Numbered from the stretch's first letter, positions 44,738 through 54,837 are shown. The stretch is DNA of 64,000 nucleotides from Sporosarcina sp. P34 (GCF_002743375.1 NZ_PDZC01000002.1:370727-434726), one strand, 5' to 3'. The notes: generated by a model from the sequence alone, not told the origin. Numbers and translations: made by a program.

Positions 44738-45594
44738 CAATATACTTTTGCGAGTGAAAATCCTCTACCGAGAATTTCAGAAGCATTTAGAAAGACGACA
44801 AATGCCTGAGGTTCTTCCTCTCTTAAGATCTTCTTCAAGTAAATTGCTTCCGATTGCTCGACCACACATAGAATCATGGTCTTTTCCTGATTGGAAAAGC
44901 CACCTACCGATCGAACTTTAGTCAATCCCCGATCAATCTCTTCCTTGATAATCGTCTGGATACGTTCTTCATGATCCGTAATAATCAATACTAGTTTAGA
45001 TTGAGATGTTTGTAACTGTACAAAGTCAATCACTTTACTCGTCACAAAAATCGCCATCATCGCAAATAATGCCAACTCCAGATTAAATACGATAGCGGAC
45101 GCAATCACAACCAATCCATCTACGAATAATTGCGCATACCCACTAGACAGACCTGTGTACTTTTTAACAACCTGCGCCACTGTCGCAAGTCCTCCAGTTG
45201 ATCCATTTCCCCGATAGACTATGCCAAGCCCTACTCCTAACATAATTCCCCCGTAGATTGCTGACAATAAAGGATTGTCAATCGTCGAAGGAATATCTGC
45301 AGTCAGCCAAATGGTTAGCGGTACAAAAAATGTTCCCACTAATGTTTTCAGACTAAAATCCTTGCCAAGAAGTACTAGACCTATAATAAATATCGGAATA
45401 TTAATAAGCCACTGCACAAAGGCCGGTTCAAATCCATACACCTCATACAGAATGGTACTAATACCAGACACACCCCCAGCTGCGAGTCTTGCTGGCAAGA
45501 AAAATATATTAAAAGCCAAACCGACTAGCATGGATCCGATCATAATCCAAACATATTCAATCAGTAGCTTTTTTCTCGGTGAACGGGTCTTCAT
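44737..45594 (-). CDS. YitT family membrane protein (DUF161/DUF2179)
   Basis: 285 residues with five membrane segments in the N-terminal 200 residues and a soluble C-terminal DUF2179 domain (from about 205). FFLPARLAAGGVSGIS and GNGSTGGLATVAQVV are characteristic. YitT proteins are widespread in bacilli, but their transport role is not established. GGGAGG sits eight bases before ATG 45594. The terminator stem directly follows the stop. Confidence 0.9.
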   Translation of the reverse strand: MKTRSPRKKLLIEYVWIMIGSMLVGLAFNIFFLPARLAAGGVSGISTILYEVYGFEPAFVQWLINIPIFIIGLVLLGKDFSLKTLVGTFFVPLTIWLTADIPSTIDNPLLSAIYGGIMLGVGLGIVYRGNGSTGGLATVAQVVKKYTGLSSGYAQLFVDGLVVIASAIVFNLELALFAMMAIFVTSKVIDFVQLQTSQSKLVLIITDHEERIQTIIKEEIDRGLTKVRSVGGFSNQEKTMILCVVEQSEAIYLKKILREEEPQAFVVFLNASEILGRGFSLAKVY

Positions 45595-45752
45595 TTATAA
45601 AACCTCCCTATCTTGATGAGCTAAAAGCACTTTTGCTATTTTACATCAAATTGTAAGCGATGAATAGCCTATCCGTAGTTTATAGGTATAAGTGGTCCCT
45701 TCTATGCATCTACTAGTTTTGATAGTAAATTCACTTGGAAGGAAGCGATGTA

Positions 45753-47540
45753 TTGAAATTAACACCGTTTATTGATCCATTACCTATCCCCCAATACCTT
45801 ACTCCGCTTGAGAGGCATAAGTGCTTCTCATATTATGAGATAGGTATGAAGGAGTTCTTCCACGAATTCCATTCAGAATTGACACCCACTAAGATTTGGG
45901 GATATGAAGGGCAATTCCCTGGACCTTTAGTAAATGTGAACAGTGGCGAGTGTGCACATATCAAATGGAAGAATGAACTGCCCGACAAACACTTCCTACC
46001 CATTGACAGAACGCTGCACGGTTCAAGCGAACATATGCCAGATGTTCGTACAGTCGTCCATTTACACGGGGCGGAGGTTGAGCCAGAAAGTGATGGTCAT
46101 CCTGAAGCATGGTTTACGAATAACTATCATATGGTAGGTCCCGTATTTGACTCTCCTGTTTATAAATACAATAATAATCAGCGTGCCGCCACACTTTGGT
46201 ATCATGATCATGCGGTCGGTATTACACGTTTAAATGTTTATGCCGGTCTCGTCGGAATGTATATTATTCGCGATGAAGAAGAACGTAAACTGAATCTCCC
46301 TTCCGGTGCGTATGAAATTCCACTCATTATTGCTGATCGCGGATTTAACGAAGATGGTTCCTTATTTTATTCAGATACAACAAATGTGAGGCCAGGACCT
46401 GTACAGCCTGGATTGACATTCCCGCATCCATCCGTCACACCTGGTGAAGCGTTTGAAAACATCACAGTTAACGGTAAGGTCTGGCCATACTTAGAAGTAG
46501 AGCCAAGAAAGTACCGATTCCGCATATTGAACGCTTCAAACGAACGTTTTTACAAAATGAACTTGTCAAACGGTCAGAAAATCATACAAATCGGCTCAGA
46601 TGGTGGGTTATTGGAAACACCTGTATATATGGATACATTAACGATTGCACCCGCCGAACGGATGGATGTAATTATTGATTTCTCTAAACTGGCACCCGAC
46701 GATACGATTGTTTTAGAAAATACGGCGGCCACACCATTTGATTTCCCACCGCCAATAGGCACTCTCCCTGATCCTGAAACCGATGGACAGATTGTGCAGT
46801 TTAGAGTGGTCGAATTAACAGGACCAGATACAAGCAAAGTTCCCGCTATACTCAGCAACATACCTAAACTACGGGAATGCGACGCCGCTCAAACACGTGA
46901 CATTACATTGGATGCAGACATCGATGAATATGGTCGTTTCAAGTTCTTGTTTAATAATAAAGGTTTCATGGAACGCATCGATTTCAAGCCTAAACTGAAT
47001 GATACAGAGATCTGGCGCATCATCAACACGGCTGGCGCGACGCATCCTATACACATCCACTTGATTCAATTCCAGATTCTCGACCGTATTCCCTTTGACG
47101 CCCAAGGTTTCACAGCGAATGGTTTACTCAGTTTTACGGGTCCCCCTGTACAACCTGACGTCAATGAACGAGGCTGGAAAGACGTCGTTCAATCTCCGCC
47201 TGGATTTGTGACACGAGTCATTATGCGTTTTGCTCCATTCACCGGTCGCTACATGCTTCACTGTCATATTTTAGAACATGAAGACCATGATATGATGCGA
47301 CAATTCGAAGTAGTGGAGCGCAAATGTAGTTGCAAAAATAACTGCATATGCGAGGATCACAAACCAAAGCGTAAATGTGAATGCAAGAAGAAATGTACAT
47401 GCCGCGGCAAGTGTACATGTAAAAAGTCATGTACTTGCAAGAAAAAGAAATCCAATCACGTATCGAAAGAAGAACGTCGCCATAAAAAGTGTCCTACGTG
47501 TCCTCCTTGTTCCGAGACGTATCGTTGTGAGTGTGAATGA
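45753..47540 (+). CDS. cotA: CotA-like multicopper oxidase with cysteine-rich C-terminal tail
   Basis: 595 residues from TTG 45753; AAGGAAG lies seven bases upstream, and the earlier TTG lies inside the SD. Three cupredoxin domains carry the copper ligands: VVHLHG, LWYHDHA, THPIHIH and MLHCHILEHEDHDMM (type 1, T2/T3 sites). Homology to CotA, the spore coat laccase, is strong along residues 1-520. The last 72 residues (524-595) have 17 cysteines in CxC units spaced about six residues apart, ending in CPTCPPC and CEC; this tail is absent from Bacillus CotA (513 residues). A metal-binding or disulfide cross-linking role for the tail is inference. There is no signal peptide. Confidence 0.9.
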   Translation: MKLTPFIDPLPIPQYLTPLERHKCFSYYEIGMKEFFHEFHSELTPTKIWGYEGQFPGPLVNVNSGECAHIKWKNELPDKHFLPIDRTLHGSSEHMPDVRTVVHLHGAEVEPESDGHPEAWFTNNYHMVGPVFDSPVYKYNNNQRAATLWYHDHAVGITRLNVYAGLVGMYIIRDEEERKLNLPSGAYEIPLIIADRGFNEDGSLFYSDTTNVRPGPVQPGLTFPHPSVTPGEAFENITVNGKVWPYLEVEPRKYRFRILNASNERFYKMNLSNGQKIIQIGSDGGLLETPVYMDTLTIAPAERMDVIIDFSKLAPDDTIVLENTAATPFDFPPPIGTLPDPETDGQIVQFRVVELTGPDTSKVPAILSNIPKLRECDAAQTRDITLDADIDEYGRFKFLFNNKGFMERIDFKPKLNDTEIWRIINTAGATHPIHIHLIQFQILDRIPFDAQGFTANGLLSFTGPPVQPDVNERGWKDVVQSPPGFVTRVIMRFAPFTGRYMLHCHILEHEDHDMMRQFEVVERKCSCKNNCICEDHKPKRKCECKKKCTCRGKCTCKKSCTCKKKKSNHVSKEERRHKKCPTCPPCSETYRCECE

Positions 47541-47541
47541 A

Positions 47542-47574
47542 GGAAAGCCCGCGAGATATATCGCGGGCTTTCTT
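47542..47574 (+). terminator. Terminator after cotA-like gene
   Basis: AAAGCCCGCGA-TATA-TCGCGGGCTTTC lies directly after the stop. Confidence 0.9.
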
Positions 47575-47603
47575 ATCGTTCGATTAATTTAAAAGTAGAG
47601 TTA

Positions 47604-50600
47604 CTATAATACATTCTTAGTCGCAATTTGCAACATTTTAGCAGGCATTTTTTCATGTAGCCTCCAAACAAAGCTAATAGGTTGGCTTCCTTTATGACTC
47701 ACGTAGTTAGCTGTACCAAGAAAAGTGAATGGTGCTGTATTCCCTGACTCTTTTTTGTATTCTCTAACGAACAAAGCTATATTGTTACCAACCTTTCGCT
47801 GATTAATATACCTTTGACCCGTAGGGCTAGTATCGGACGTCCGATTTTGTGATTGCCAATGAAATAAAACGTCATTGATTGCATAATCCTCATATTGAGT
47901 GGAAGGTGAAAAGTCTTTTTCTGACTTATTCAATGTTATGAAAAATATATCTGTTTTTAGACTTTCAAAATACTTGACTCCCTCGCGAAATGCCGGCCTC
48001 GCTTTATTATCGTAATAGCCGAAGGACGACAGTATTTGATCCGTGCTATATTTCGCGTGCACACGTAAGGGCGATACATATTTGAATGGGGACGGTTTTT
48101 CTACAGAACTAATATTTTCTAGACATACGGATAATACTTCTTGAATTTCACTTCTCATTTCATCACAGTTAATTAATTGCTGTATGCCATCTTCCATACT
48201 AGAAAACGAAAAGGCAGTAGGTGTTTTAGTAAAAAACGAGTAATACAACATGCTTAACATTAATTCTTGTTCTTTGCTTTCCACTAACCCTTCTTCCAGA
48301 TATCTTTGATAAAATATAATTAAATCAACAGAATCTAAATGAAATAATGTTTGAATTCGCTTACCCATAACTTCTTCATATTCACTTTTAAATTCTTCTT
48401 TAATTCCCGCCTCTACTTTCAAACGTCCAAATGTACGCTCTCTTCCTGTTCCATAAAATTCAGCCAGTGTTAAGTGATAATACTGAAGAAAGTTCAGTAA
48501 TGTAAGAGGTTGACCGGTATCCTCAGTGAAAGTAGATATATTTTGTATCAATTCCTTTTTACGATTTCTAACTGCTTTAATATTACGCAAAATATACTCC
48601 TTGGCTTGTCTTTCCAGTTGGATTACCGATCCCTTTGGTAAGTTGAAAAAACCATTCTCAATATAATGACGTACAGAATGTTTCGTACGCCCTATTAATG
48701 CCCGAAATTTTTCTTCAAAGGGGTAGTCTGTATGTGCTTGTCCAACAAAATCGAGAACAGTCAAGCACTCTTTTCCTTCTGAAAGGCGCAAACCCCTTCC
48801 CAGTTGTTGAAGGAAAATTGTTAAGCTTTCAGTTGGGCGTAAAAAAAGGACCGTGTTAATTTCCGGTATGTCTATCCCTTCATTATATAAATCAACTACG
48901 AAGATAAATTTCATTTCACCTTTTACTAGTTTTGACCTGGCTGAATCACGCTCATTATCTGTAGAGTTTCCATGTAGTGCAATAGAAGGGATACCACTTT
49001 TCATAAAATAAGCAGCCATATATTCAGCATGTTCTACCGAAACACAAAATCCTAATCCTACTACTTGGTCCAATGAAGTCACATACTTATGGATACTACG
49101 GATAATCAAATCACTTCTTCGATCATTGGTTGTATAAACGTTTGAAAGCTGATGCTTATCATATCCGCCACGTGACCACTTCAAAGAAGACAGATTGACT
49201 TCATCAGTCACACAGAAGTAATGAAATGGACTCAGCAGTTTGCGATCAATTGCTTCCGTCAAACGCATTTCAGTTGCCATTCGATTATCAAAGTAACGTA
49301 GCACATTTTCCAGATCCATCCGCTCTGGAGTGGCAGTCAATCCCAACAAAATACTGGGTTCATAATATTCCAATAACGACTGGTAGGTTGGTGCTGTAGC
49401 ATGATGAAACTCATCTACTATGATAAAGTCATAGAAGTCTTTTGTTGTTTTACTAAGCATCTTTCGACTGTTCCAACTTTGAATACTCATAAAAAGATGA
49501 TCTATAGTATTTGGTTCATGTTTACCAACAAACATTTCACCGAAATTGGCATCTTTCAAAATCGCACGAAATGTAAACATACTTTGTCTCAGAATCTCTT
49601 CTCTGTGCGCAATGAACAATAGTTTTGCATTCGGTTTTTGCATAATAAATCTTTTAAAATCAAAAGCAGAAATAACAGTTTTCCCTACACCTGTGGCTGC
49701 AACCACTAAATTTTTCATGTGGCCATGTACAGTTCTTTCCACTTCCACTTCATCCAATATCTCTTGTTGATAATGATAAGGGTGTATATCTAAGATGTAT
49801 GGATCTTGCTTTTCTTTAATTAAATTCTTTCTCAAAGATTCACGTACCAAATTCCAATTGGCTTCTTCATGTTCAGACAGACTTTTAAATTCCTCATCAT
49901 TCCAGTAGCCCTCAAATGTTGCTTCAAACTTACGAATAATGTCAAATGAATCTTTCTCTGTCACCTTTAAATTCCACTCCAAACCAGAAGTGAGTGCTGG
50001 ATTGGATAGGTTTGAGGAACCAATATACGCTGTACTGAAACCTGTTAATCTTTTGAACAAATAAGCTTTGGCATGAAGTCTAGTTCTCTCCTTATCCAGC
50101 GAAACACGAATTTCCGTGTTTTGTAGCTTGCTTAATTCTTCAATAGCTTTATAATCTGTTGCTTCCATGTAAGACGTTGTGATGACTCTGAGAATCCCAC
50201 CACGTTCTGTGAATTGGCGCAATTCCTCGATAATAATTCGAAGTCCTGACCACTTTACGAATGAAACTAGCCACTCAATTTCATTACAAGTTGCAATTTC
50301 CTTCTTTAACTCTTCCAACATGTTTGGCTCTGCATGGGATCCGGTAAATAAAGAACTTTGTGTTAACGGCGTGATAGGTCTAGGTAATTTTCTGGGCTTT
50401 GTAGATGGAGTAATATTCATAGTGTATTGGATTGAAGTTAATAACTCTGCTTGTTCATCCAATTTCAGCAAACTAAAATCTTCATCATTCAATTTACGTT
50501 GTAGAACTTCAATAATTTCATTACAAGTTTGTATTTGTTGAATTAATACATCTTCATCTTTTAACTTTTCTTTTCCTCTAGCATCTTCTCTAGCGAATGA

Positions 50601-50762
50601 AAGTACTGTAGACGTTACTGAAGATATATATGCTGAGAGAAATGTTTTCGCTTCCTCAACGTCTAATTTTTCTGTTTCAACTGAATACATCTCAGGCGAC
50701 AACCTAAGTAGTTGTGTTCTAATTTTTTCATTAATTAATTGTTCGTAAATACCTTCTTGCAT
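47604..50762 (-). CDS. PLD-like domain, SF2 helicase and DUF3427 protein
   Basis: 1052 residues. A PLD-like nuclease domain lies around 145-310 with HAKAYLF and GSSNLSNPA (HxK and N/S motif). An SF2 helicase core spans about 330-690: Walker A VAATGVGKT, motif II VDEFHHA (DEFH instead of DEAH), motif III GLTATPERMD, motif VI QQLGRGLRL. DUF3427-type sequence fills the C-terminus. Such proteins appear in DNA repair or defence contexts, though no experiment is cited here. Its start overlaps the NUDIX gene stop by 28 bases, so the two are co-translated. Confidence 0.85.
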   Translation of the reverse strand: MQEGIYEQLINEKIRTQLLRLSPEMYSVETEKLDVEEAKTFLSAYISSVTSTVLSFAREDARGKEKLKDEDVLIQQIQTCNEIIEVLQRKLNDEDFSLLKLDEQAELLTSIQYTMNITPSTKPRKLPRPITPLTQSSLFTGSHAEPNMLEELKKEIATCNEIEWLVSFVKWSGLRIIIEELRQFTERGGILRVITTSYMEATDYKAIEELSKLQNTEIRVSLDKERTRLHAKAYLFKRLTGFSTAYIGSSNLSNPALTSGLEWNLKVTEKDSFDIIRKFEATFEGYWNDEEFKSLSEHEEANWNLVRESLRKNLIKEKQDPYILDIHPYHYQQEILDEVEVERTVHGHMKNLVVAATGVGKTVISAFDFKRFIMQKPNAKLLFIAHREEILRQSMFTFRAILKDANFGEMFVGKHEPNTIDHLFMSIQSWNSRKMLSKTTKDFYDFIIVDEFHHATAPTYQSLLEYYEPSILLGLTATPERMDLENVLRYFDNRMATEMRLTEAIDRKLLSPFHYFCVTDEVNLSSLKWSRGGYDKHQLSNVYTTNDRRSDLIIRSIHKYVTSLDQVVGLGFCVSVEHAEYMAAYFMKSGIPSIALHGNSTDNERDSARSKLVKGEMKFIFVVDLYNEGIDIPEINTVLFLRPTESLTIFLQQLGRGLRLSEGKECLTVLDFVGQAHTDYPFEEKFRALIGRTKHSVRHYIENGFFNLPKGSVIQLERQAKEYILRNIKAVRNRKKELIQNISTFTEDTGQPLTLLNFLQYYHLTLAEFYGTGRERTFGRLKVEAGIKEEFKSEYEEVMGKRIQTLFHLDSVDLIIFYQRYLEEGLVESKEQELMLSMLYYSFFTKTPTAFSFSSMEDGIQQLINCDEMRSEIQEVLSVCLENISSVEKPSPFKYVSPLRVHAKYSTDQILSSFGYYDNKARPAFREGVKYFESLKTDIFFITLNKSEKDFSPSTQYEDYAINDVLFHWQSQNRTSDTSPTGQRYINQRKVGNNIALFVREYKKESGNTAPFTFLGTANYVSHKGSQPISFVWRLHEKMPAKMLQIATKNVL

Positions 50763-51151
50763 TGACGCACCACCCTTTCAATCGCCGGTATATCCGCAGG
50801 TGCCCATTCCACAGTATGTAACTGATCTTTTGCAATCCAACGTAATTCCGCATGTTCTGTCGCCACAGGCTTTCCTTCTACGATCTTCGACATGAATGTT
50901 TCTAATCGAACAATGACTTTTTCGTACTCATATATAGTGTCTTCTACTGCTTCTCCTACAGTAATGGTGCAACCGAGTTCCTCTTGAATTTCACGTCGTA
51001 AGGCTTGCTGATGTGTTTCCCCCGTTTCAATTTTGCCTCCCGGGAACTCCCAGTAATTCGGCAATGTCATCGTAGGACTACGAAGTGCAGCTAATACTTC
51101 ACCTTTCTCGTTTTCAATCACCGCTCCCACTACGTGCACATTTTTCTTCAT
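50735..51151 (-). CDS. NUDIX hydrolase (MutT-like)
   Basis: 138 residues with the full Nudix box GGKIETGETHQQALRREIQEELG (metal-binding REIQEE) near residues 38-60. The family hydrolyses nucleoside diphosphate derivatives, and MutT-type members remove 8-oxo-dGTP. GGAGG precedes ATG 51151. Because it is coupled to the PLD-helicase gene by a 28-base overlap, a joint role with that protein is plausible: altered nucleotides as signal or substrate. Confidence 0.88.
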   Translation of the reverse strand: MKKNVHVVGAVIENEKGEVLAALRSPTMTLPNYWEFPGGKIETGETHQQALRREIQEELGCTITVGEAVEDTIYEYEKVIVRLETFMSKIVEGKPVATEHAELRWIAKDQLHTVEWAPADIPAIERVVRQCKKVFTNN

Positions 51152-51306
51152 GTGTTCTAGCCTCCATTTTATTACCTATCCATTTGGGATCCATTATACC
51201 ATCACCCGCTACAAATTGAATAAGGCTTCCCATGTTTCACCCTGCATTAAATCAGGAATATATAACTATGGACTACACTACAATGAAACAAAGTGGAGGT
51301 GGGGAA

Positions 51307-52092
51307 ATGAAACAAGAGAAATCTTCTATGCTGTTACGCATAGCTATTGTTATCACCTACGCAATCATGATCACAGCTAACGCATTGGCCAATATCCTTC
51401 CTCTAAATGGACAAACGACTGGTGAGCTATCGGATAAATACGGAAATCTATTTGCACCGGCAGGATTTACGTTTTCTATTTGGAGTCTGATCTACTTACT
51501 GCTATTATTCCATGTCATCTATCAACTTGGCTTTTTCCAAAAGAATAAAAATCCACCACTTCTTAGTCAAGTAGGGATATGGTTCTGTATCTCTTCTGTA
51601 TTGAATGCGTCGTGGATTTTCTTATGGCATTATGAATATCTGTTACTTTCCGTTATAGTCATGTTACTCATGTTGCTGACATTAATAAGAATCAATACCC
51701 TCACATTTAATGCTTCGCTGACTAGAAGAGAAACGTTCTTCATAAAGCTTCCGTTCAGCATATATTTCGGATGGATTACCATCGCTACGATTGCAAACAT
51801 TACCGCTTTTCTCGTTTCTATTGAGTGGGACGGATGGGGTTTATCTGACGTCATATGGACGATTATCATTTTATTCGTCGGAGCTGCTATCGGTATTCTA
51901 ACAACGATCCGACGCCAGGATATAGCCTACGCATTTGTATTGATTTGGGCATATTATGGGATATATTCTAAGCATACTTCAGAAAGTGGGTTTAATGGAG
52001 AGTATCCTTCTATTATCTTATCTATCTTAATCTGTTTGGTGCTCATAGTTTTGACTATTGTACTTGTTGTAGCAAAAAAACTTCGCAAATAA
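51307..52092 (+). CDS. TspO/MBR-related tryptophan-rich membrane protein
   Basis: 261 residues from ATG 51307, with GGAGGTGGGG upstream. About seven hydrophobic segments. The opening NALANILPLNGQTTGELSD and PAGFTFSIWSLIYLLL motifs match the long tryptophan-rich sensory proteins related to TspO. TspO binds porphyrins and related ligands, but for this longer branch the ligand is unknown. A weak hairpin follows the stop (GCGCAAAGGA / TCCTTTGCG). Confidence 0.75.
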   Translation: MKQEKSSMLLRIAIVITYAIMITANALANILPLNGQTTGELSDKYGNLFAPAGFTFSIWSLIYLLLLFHVIYQLGFFQKNKNPPLLSQVGIWFCISSVLNASWIFLWHYEYLLLSVIVMLLMLLTLIRINTLTFNASLTRRETFFIKLPFSIYFGWITIATIANITAFLVSIEWDGWGLSDVIWTIIILFVGAAIGILTTIRRQDIAYAFVLIWAYYGIYSKHTSESGFNGEYPSIILSILICLVLIVLTIVLVVAKKLRK

Positions 52093-52631
52093 AAAGCGCA
52101 AAGGAGCAGGCTATTGCCTCTTCCTTTGCGTCAAATAATCATGCCATCAGGTCGTGTTATCATACAATACCCAATACTTACATACTACTACAAAAACTTA
52201 TCGTGATGTTTTTAACAGCCTGTCCAATCGGGGACGATTAAATCTTTGCACACGTTAACCATATATTTTGCTAACGGACAATTGATTCAAGTAGCGACTT
52301 AAGCCATGCTTCCCCCCATAAACACCCTATATAAAACTATACTAACCCCCGCGTGTCGGAGTCAATTGGCGTTGTCTAACCTGGCCCCGCCTACACTAAT
52401 TTTGTGTACTTTTATCATTTTACCATCCTTTCATTTCTATTTCCAAATACCGTATAGTCCAGGGGGTTATACCCAATAAAATATTACACAACTAAGTATC
52501 GAGTGTTTTTTTTAACAACATGAAAAGCCTTTGCCCTGACCCCTTAACTTTGTTACAAATTGACTCTTTTTAAAGCATCAGATTTCCTTTATTCTAAATT
52601 TACTACTTTTTACGTGAGGAAGGTTCAGGCC
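52093..52631. other. Gene-free intergenic stretch
   Basis: No coding frame, riboswitch or strong terminator is recognised here apart from a weak hairpin near 52095-52130. The base mix is irregular (runs such as CTGGCCCC, CCAGGGGG and TGACCCC), which could be debris of a small mobile repeat; this is not provable by eye. Confidence 0.4.
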
Positions 52632-53168
52632 ATGCAAAAAACACAGAGCTATCCACTACAACGAACGAAGACGTTTGATCTCATACTGACATCCATGCTT
52701 GCATCACTCGTGTTCGTCGCCACACTTTTACTCAATATTAAACTACCTCTCGGGAACGGTGGGCTAATCCATCTTGGAACCTCCATGTTGTTCATTGTCT
52801 CCATTTTATTCGGACCGAAGAAAGGTATGATTGCAGGAGCAGTCGGAATGGGTTTGTTTGATCTCGTCAGCGGATGGGCTCTATGGGCACCTATCACTAT
52901 CTTGACACGCGGCTTGCAAGGTTATATTGTAGGTAAAATCGCTTGGTCAAATGGTCGTAAAGGGACGAGCTTCAAGTTCAATCTACTTGCAATGCTAGCT
53001 TCCATACCATTTACGATTGCTGGCTATTATATCGGAGAGAGTATTCTATATAACAGTTTGATCATCCCACTTGCTTCCATTCCAGGTGATTTGGTCCAAT
53101 GTGCAGTAGGAATCGCCATTGCCGTTCCTGTCTGTGCCATGTTAAAAAAGGTTTCACTGTTCAAGTAA
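52632..53168 (+). CDS. ECF transporter S component
   Basis: 178 residues from ATG 52632 (AGGAAGG eight bases upstream). Five to six membrane segments, with GNGGLIHLGTSMLFIVSILFGPKKGM and FDLVSGWALWAPITILTRGLQG, are typical of the S (substrate-capture) subunits of energy-coupling factor vitamin transporters. S components of this type work with the shared EcfAAT module elsewhere in the genome. The vitamin is unknown; a pyridoxine-type PdxU relation is only a guess. Confidence 0.8.
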   Translation: MQKTQSYPLQRTKTFDLILTSMLASLVFVATLLLNIKLPLGNGGLIHLGTSMLFIVSILFGPKKGMIAGAVGMGLFDLVSGWALWAPITILTRGLQGYIVGKIAWSNGRKGTSFKFNLLAMLASIPFTIAGYYIGESILYNSLIIPLASIPGDLVQCAVGIAIAVPVCAMLKKVSLFK

Positions 53169-53298
53169 ATATACAGTTGAGATTCATGGTATCTCACATG
53201 CTGCCATTAATTCTAAATTTCTCAAAGTCCACTTGATTAATCATTTAGTGTCCTAGACTATCTACATGCATGAGTATGAAAACAGTAGTCCATGACAA

Positions 53299-53343
53299 AA
53301 AATAACCTGTCCGAGAGATTTTGGTCTCCCGAACAGGTTATTT
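53299..53343 (-). terminator. Terminator of the hydroxyproline operon
   Basis: AAATAACCTGTTCGGGAGACC pairs with the opposite arm of the minus-strand operon and has T6 after it. It lies four bases after the ALDH stop. Confidence 0.9.
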
Positions 53344-53346
53344 CTA

Positions 53347-54837
53347 TTACTGCTTCATATTTACGAATACACTTTTCACTTCCGTATAATTTGCTAAGCC
53401 ATATTCGCCGCCCATTTCACGGCCAATGCCCGATTGCTTATAACCACCGAATGGCATAGTCTCCCACTCAAGGCCGAAGTCATTAATCCATACAGTACCA
53501 GTTTGCAATTTACTAGCGATATAATGTGCTTTTTTGACATTTTCTGTCCAAACACTTGCCGCCAAGCCATATTCACTATCATTCGCGCGCTGGATTACTT
53601 CTTCTACTGTATCAAAGACGAATAGTGATAAAACAGGACCAAAGATCTCCTCACGAGCGATTGTCATATGATCTTCTACATCCGCAAACACTGTTGGTTG
53701 TACGAAGAAACCTGTTTCATGCGCTTTCCCGCCTCCAGCTACTAGACGTGCACCTTCTTCATTCCCTTTTTGGATATACTCCAAGACAATTTTCTGCTGC
53801 TTAGCAGATACGAGCGGGCCCATTTCCGTAGATGGATCCATTCCAGGTCCGACTTTCAACGCTTTCGCTTTAGCGGCTAGCGCTTCAACAAATTGATCAT
53901 ACAGGCTGCGATGGATATATGCGCGAGTACACGCACTACAGTTTTGTCCATGGTTATACATAGTTCCTGCAAATACGCCTTCGATAGCTTCTTCTACATC
54001 TGCATCTTCCAATACGATAGAAGGTGATTTTCCACCCAGCTCAAGTATAATACCTTTCATCTGATCTGCAGCAGATTTCATTACTTGTTTTCCTACTGCT
54101 GTAGATCCTGTAAATGCCACCTTATCTACCTTTTCATGTGTGATTAAAGCATTACCTGCTACACTTCCAGCGCCTGGCAATACGTTAACCACACCGTCAG
54201 GGAAACCGGCTTCTTTAAACAGGCTAGCTGCATAAAGTAACGATAATGGTGTTTCACTTGCCGGTTTGATGACTACTGTACAACCTACTGCAAGTGCAGA
54301 TCCAAGCTTCCACGCTGCCATCGCTAAAGGGAAGTTCCAAGGGATTACTTGCCCTACCACGCCAACTGGCTCATGCACGATATAGTTGAGGTAATCAGGA
54401 GATACTTGAACAGTTTGTCCAGTGATCTTCGTTGCCCAGCCTGCATAGTAGCGGAAATGTTGTACAGTACCATCTACGTCGTCAGCCAATGCCACTTCGT
54501 ATGGTTTCCCGTTGTCTAACGCTTCAAGCTGTGCCAGTTCTTCACGGTTCTCGTCAAGTAAATCTGCAAACTTGTAGATCAAGTGTGAACGGGTTGCCGC
54601 GTCCATCTTTGTCCATTCACCTTCATCGAATGCTTTACGAGCAGCTTCCACAGCAACATCGACATCTTCTGGCTGTGCTTCGCTTACTTTGGCGATGATT
54701 TCTTCCGTTGCAGGATCGAGTACGTCAAATGTTTTTCCGCTCTTCGCTTCTACATACTTTCCATTAATATAGAGACCTTTTGTATTGCGTAAAAATTCCT
54801 GTACTTTAGGTTTTAGTTCATAATTTACTTTCAGCAT
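53347..54837 (-). CDS. Aldehyde dehydrogenase, probable 2-oxoglutarate semialdehyde dehydrogenase
   Basis: 496 residues, complete ALDH fold: the catalytic Glu in LELGGKSPSIVL, the catalytic Cys in NHGQNCSACTR, the NAD site FTGSTAVGK, and C-terminal motif FGGYKQSGIGREMG. It is the last gene of the leftward operon and starts 20 bases inside the deaminase gene, so it should oxidise the deaminase product, 2-oxoglutarate semialdehyde (2,5-dioxopentanoate). This specificity is inferred from the cluster, because ALDH substrate cannot be read directly. GGAGG lies upstream. Confidence 0.85.
   Translation of the reverse strand: MLKVNYELKPKVQEFLRNTKGLYINGKYVEAKSGKTFDVLDPATEEIIAKVSEAQPEDVDVAVEAARKAFDEGEWTKMDAATRSHLIYKFADLLDENREELAQLEALDNGKPYEVALADDVDGTVQHFRYYAGWATKITGQTVQVSPDYLNYIVHEPVGVVGQVIPWNFPLAMAAWKLGSALAVGCTVVIKPASETPLSLLYAASLFKEAGFPDGVVNVLPGAGSVAGNALITHEKVDKVAFTGSTAVGKQVMKSAADQMKGIILELGGKSPSIVLEDADVEEAIEGVFAGTMYNHGQNCSACTRAYIHRSLYDQFVEALAAKAKALKVGPGMDPSTEMGPLVSAKQQKIVLEYIQKGNEEGARLVAGGGKAHETGFFVQPTVFADVEDHMTIAREEIFGPVLSLFVFDTVEEVIQRANDSEYGLAASVWTENVKKAHYIASKLQTGTVWINDFGLEWETMPFGGYKQSGIGREMGGEYGLANYTEVKSVFVNMKQ

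Noticed and set aside
45735..45752. TTG 45735 as start of the cotA-like gene
   Set aside because: It lies within the SD-bearing segment; TTG 45753 has the proper spacing.
52440..52560. preQ1- or vitamin-type riboswitch before the ECF S-component gene
   Set aside because: GGGGGTTATACCC and an AACTAAG were seen, but the P1/P2 pairing and loop of a preQ1-I aptamer could not be drawn.
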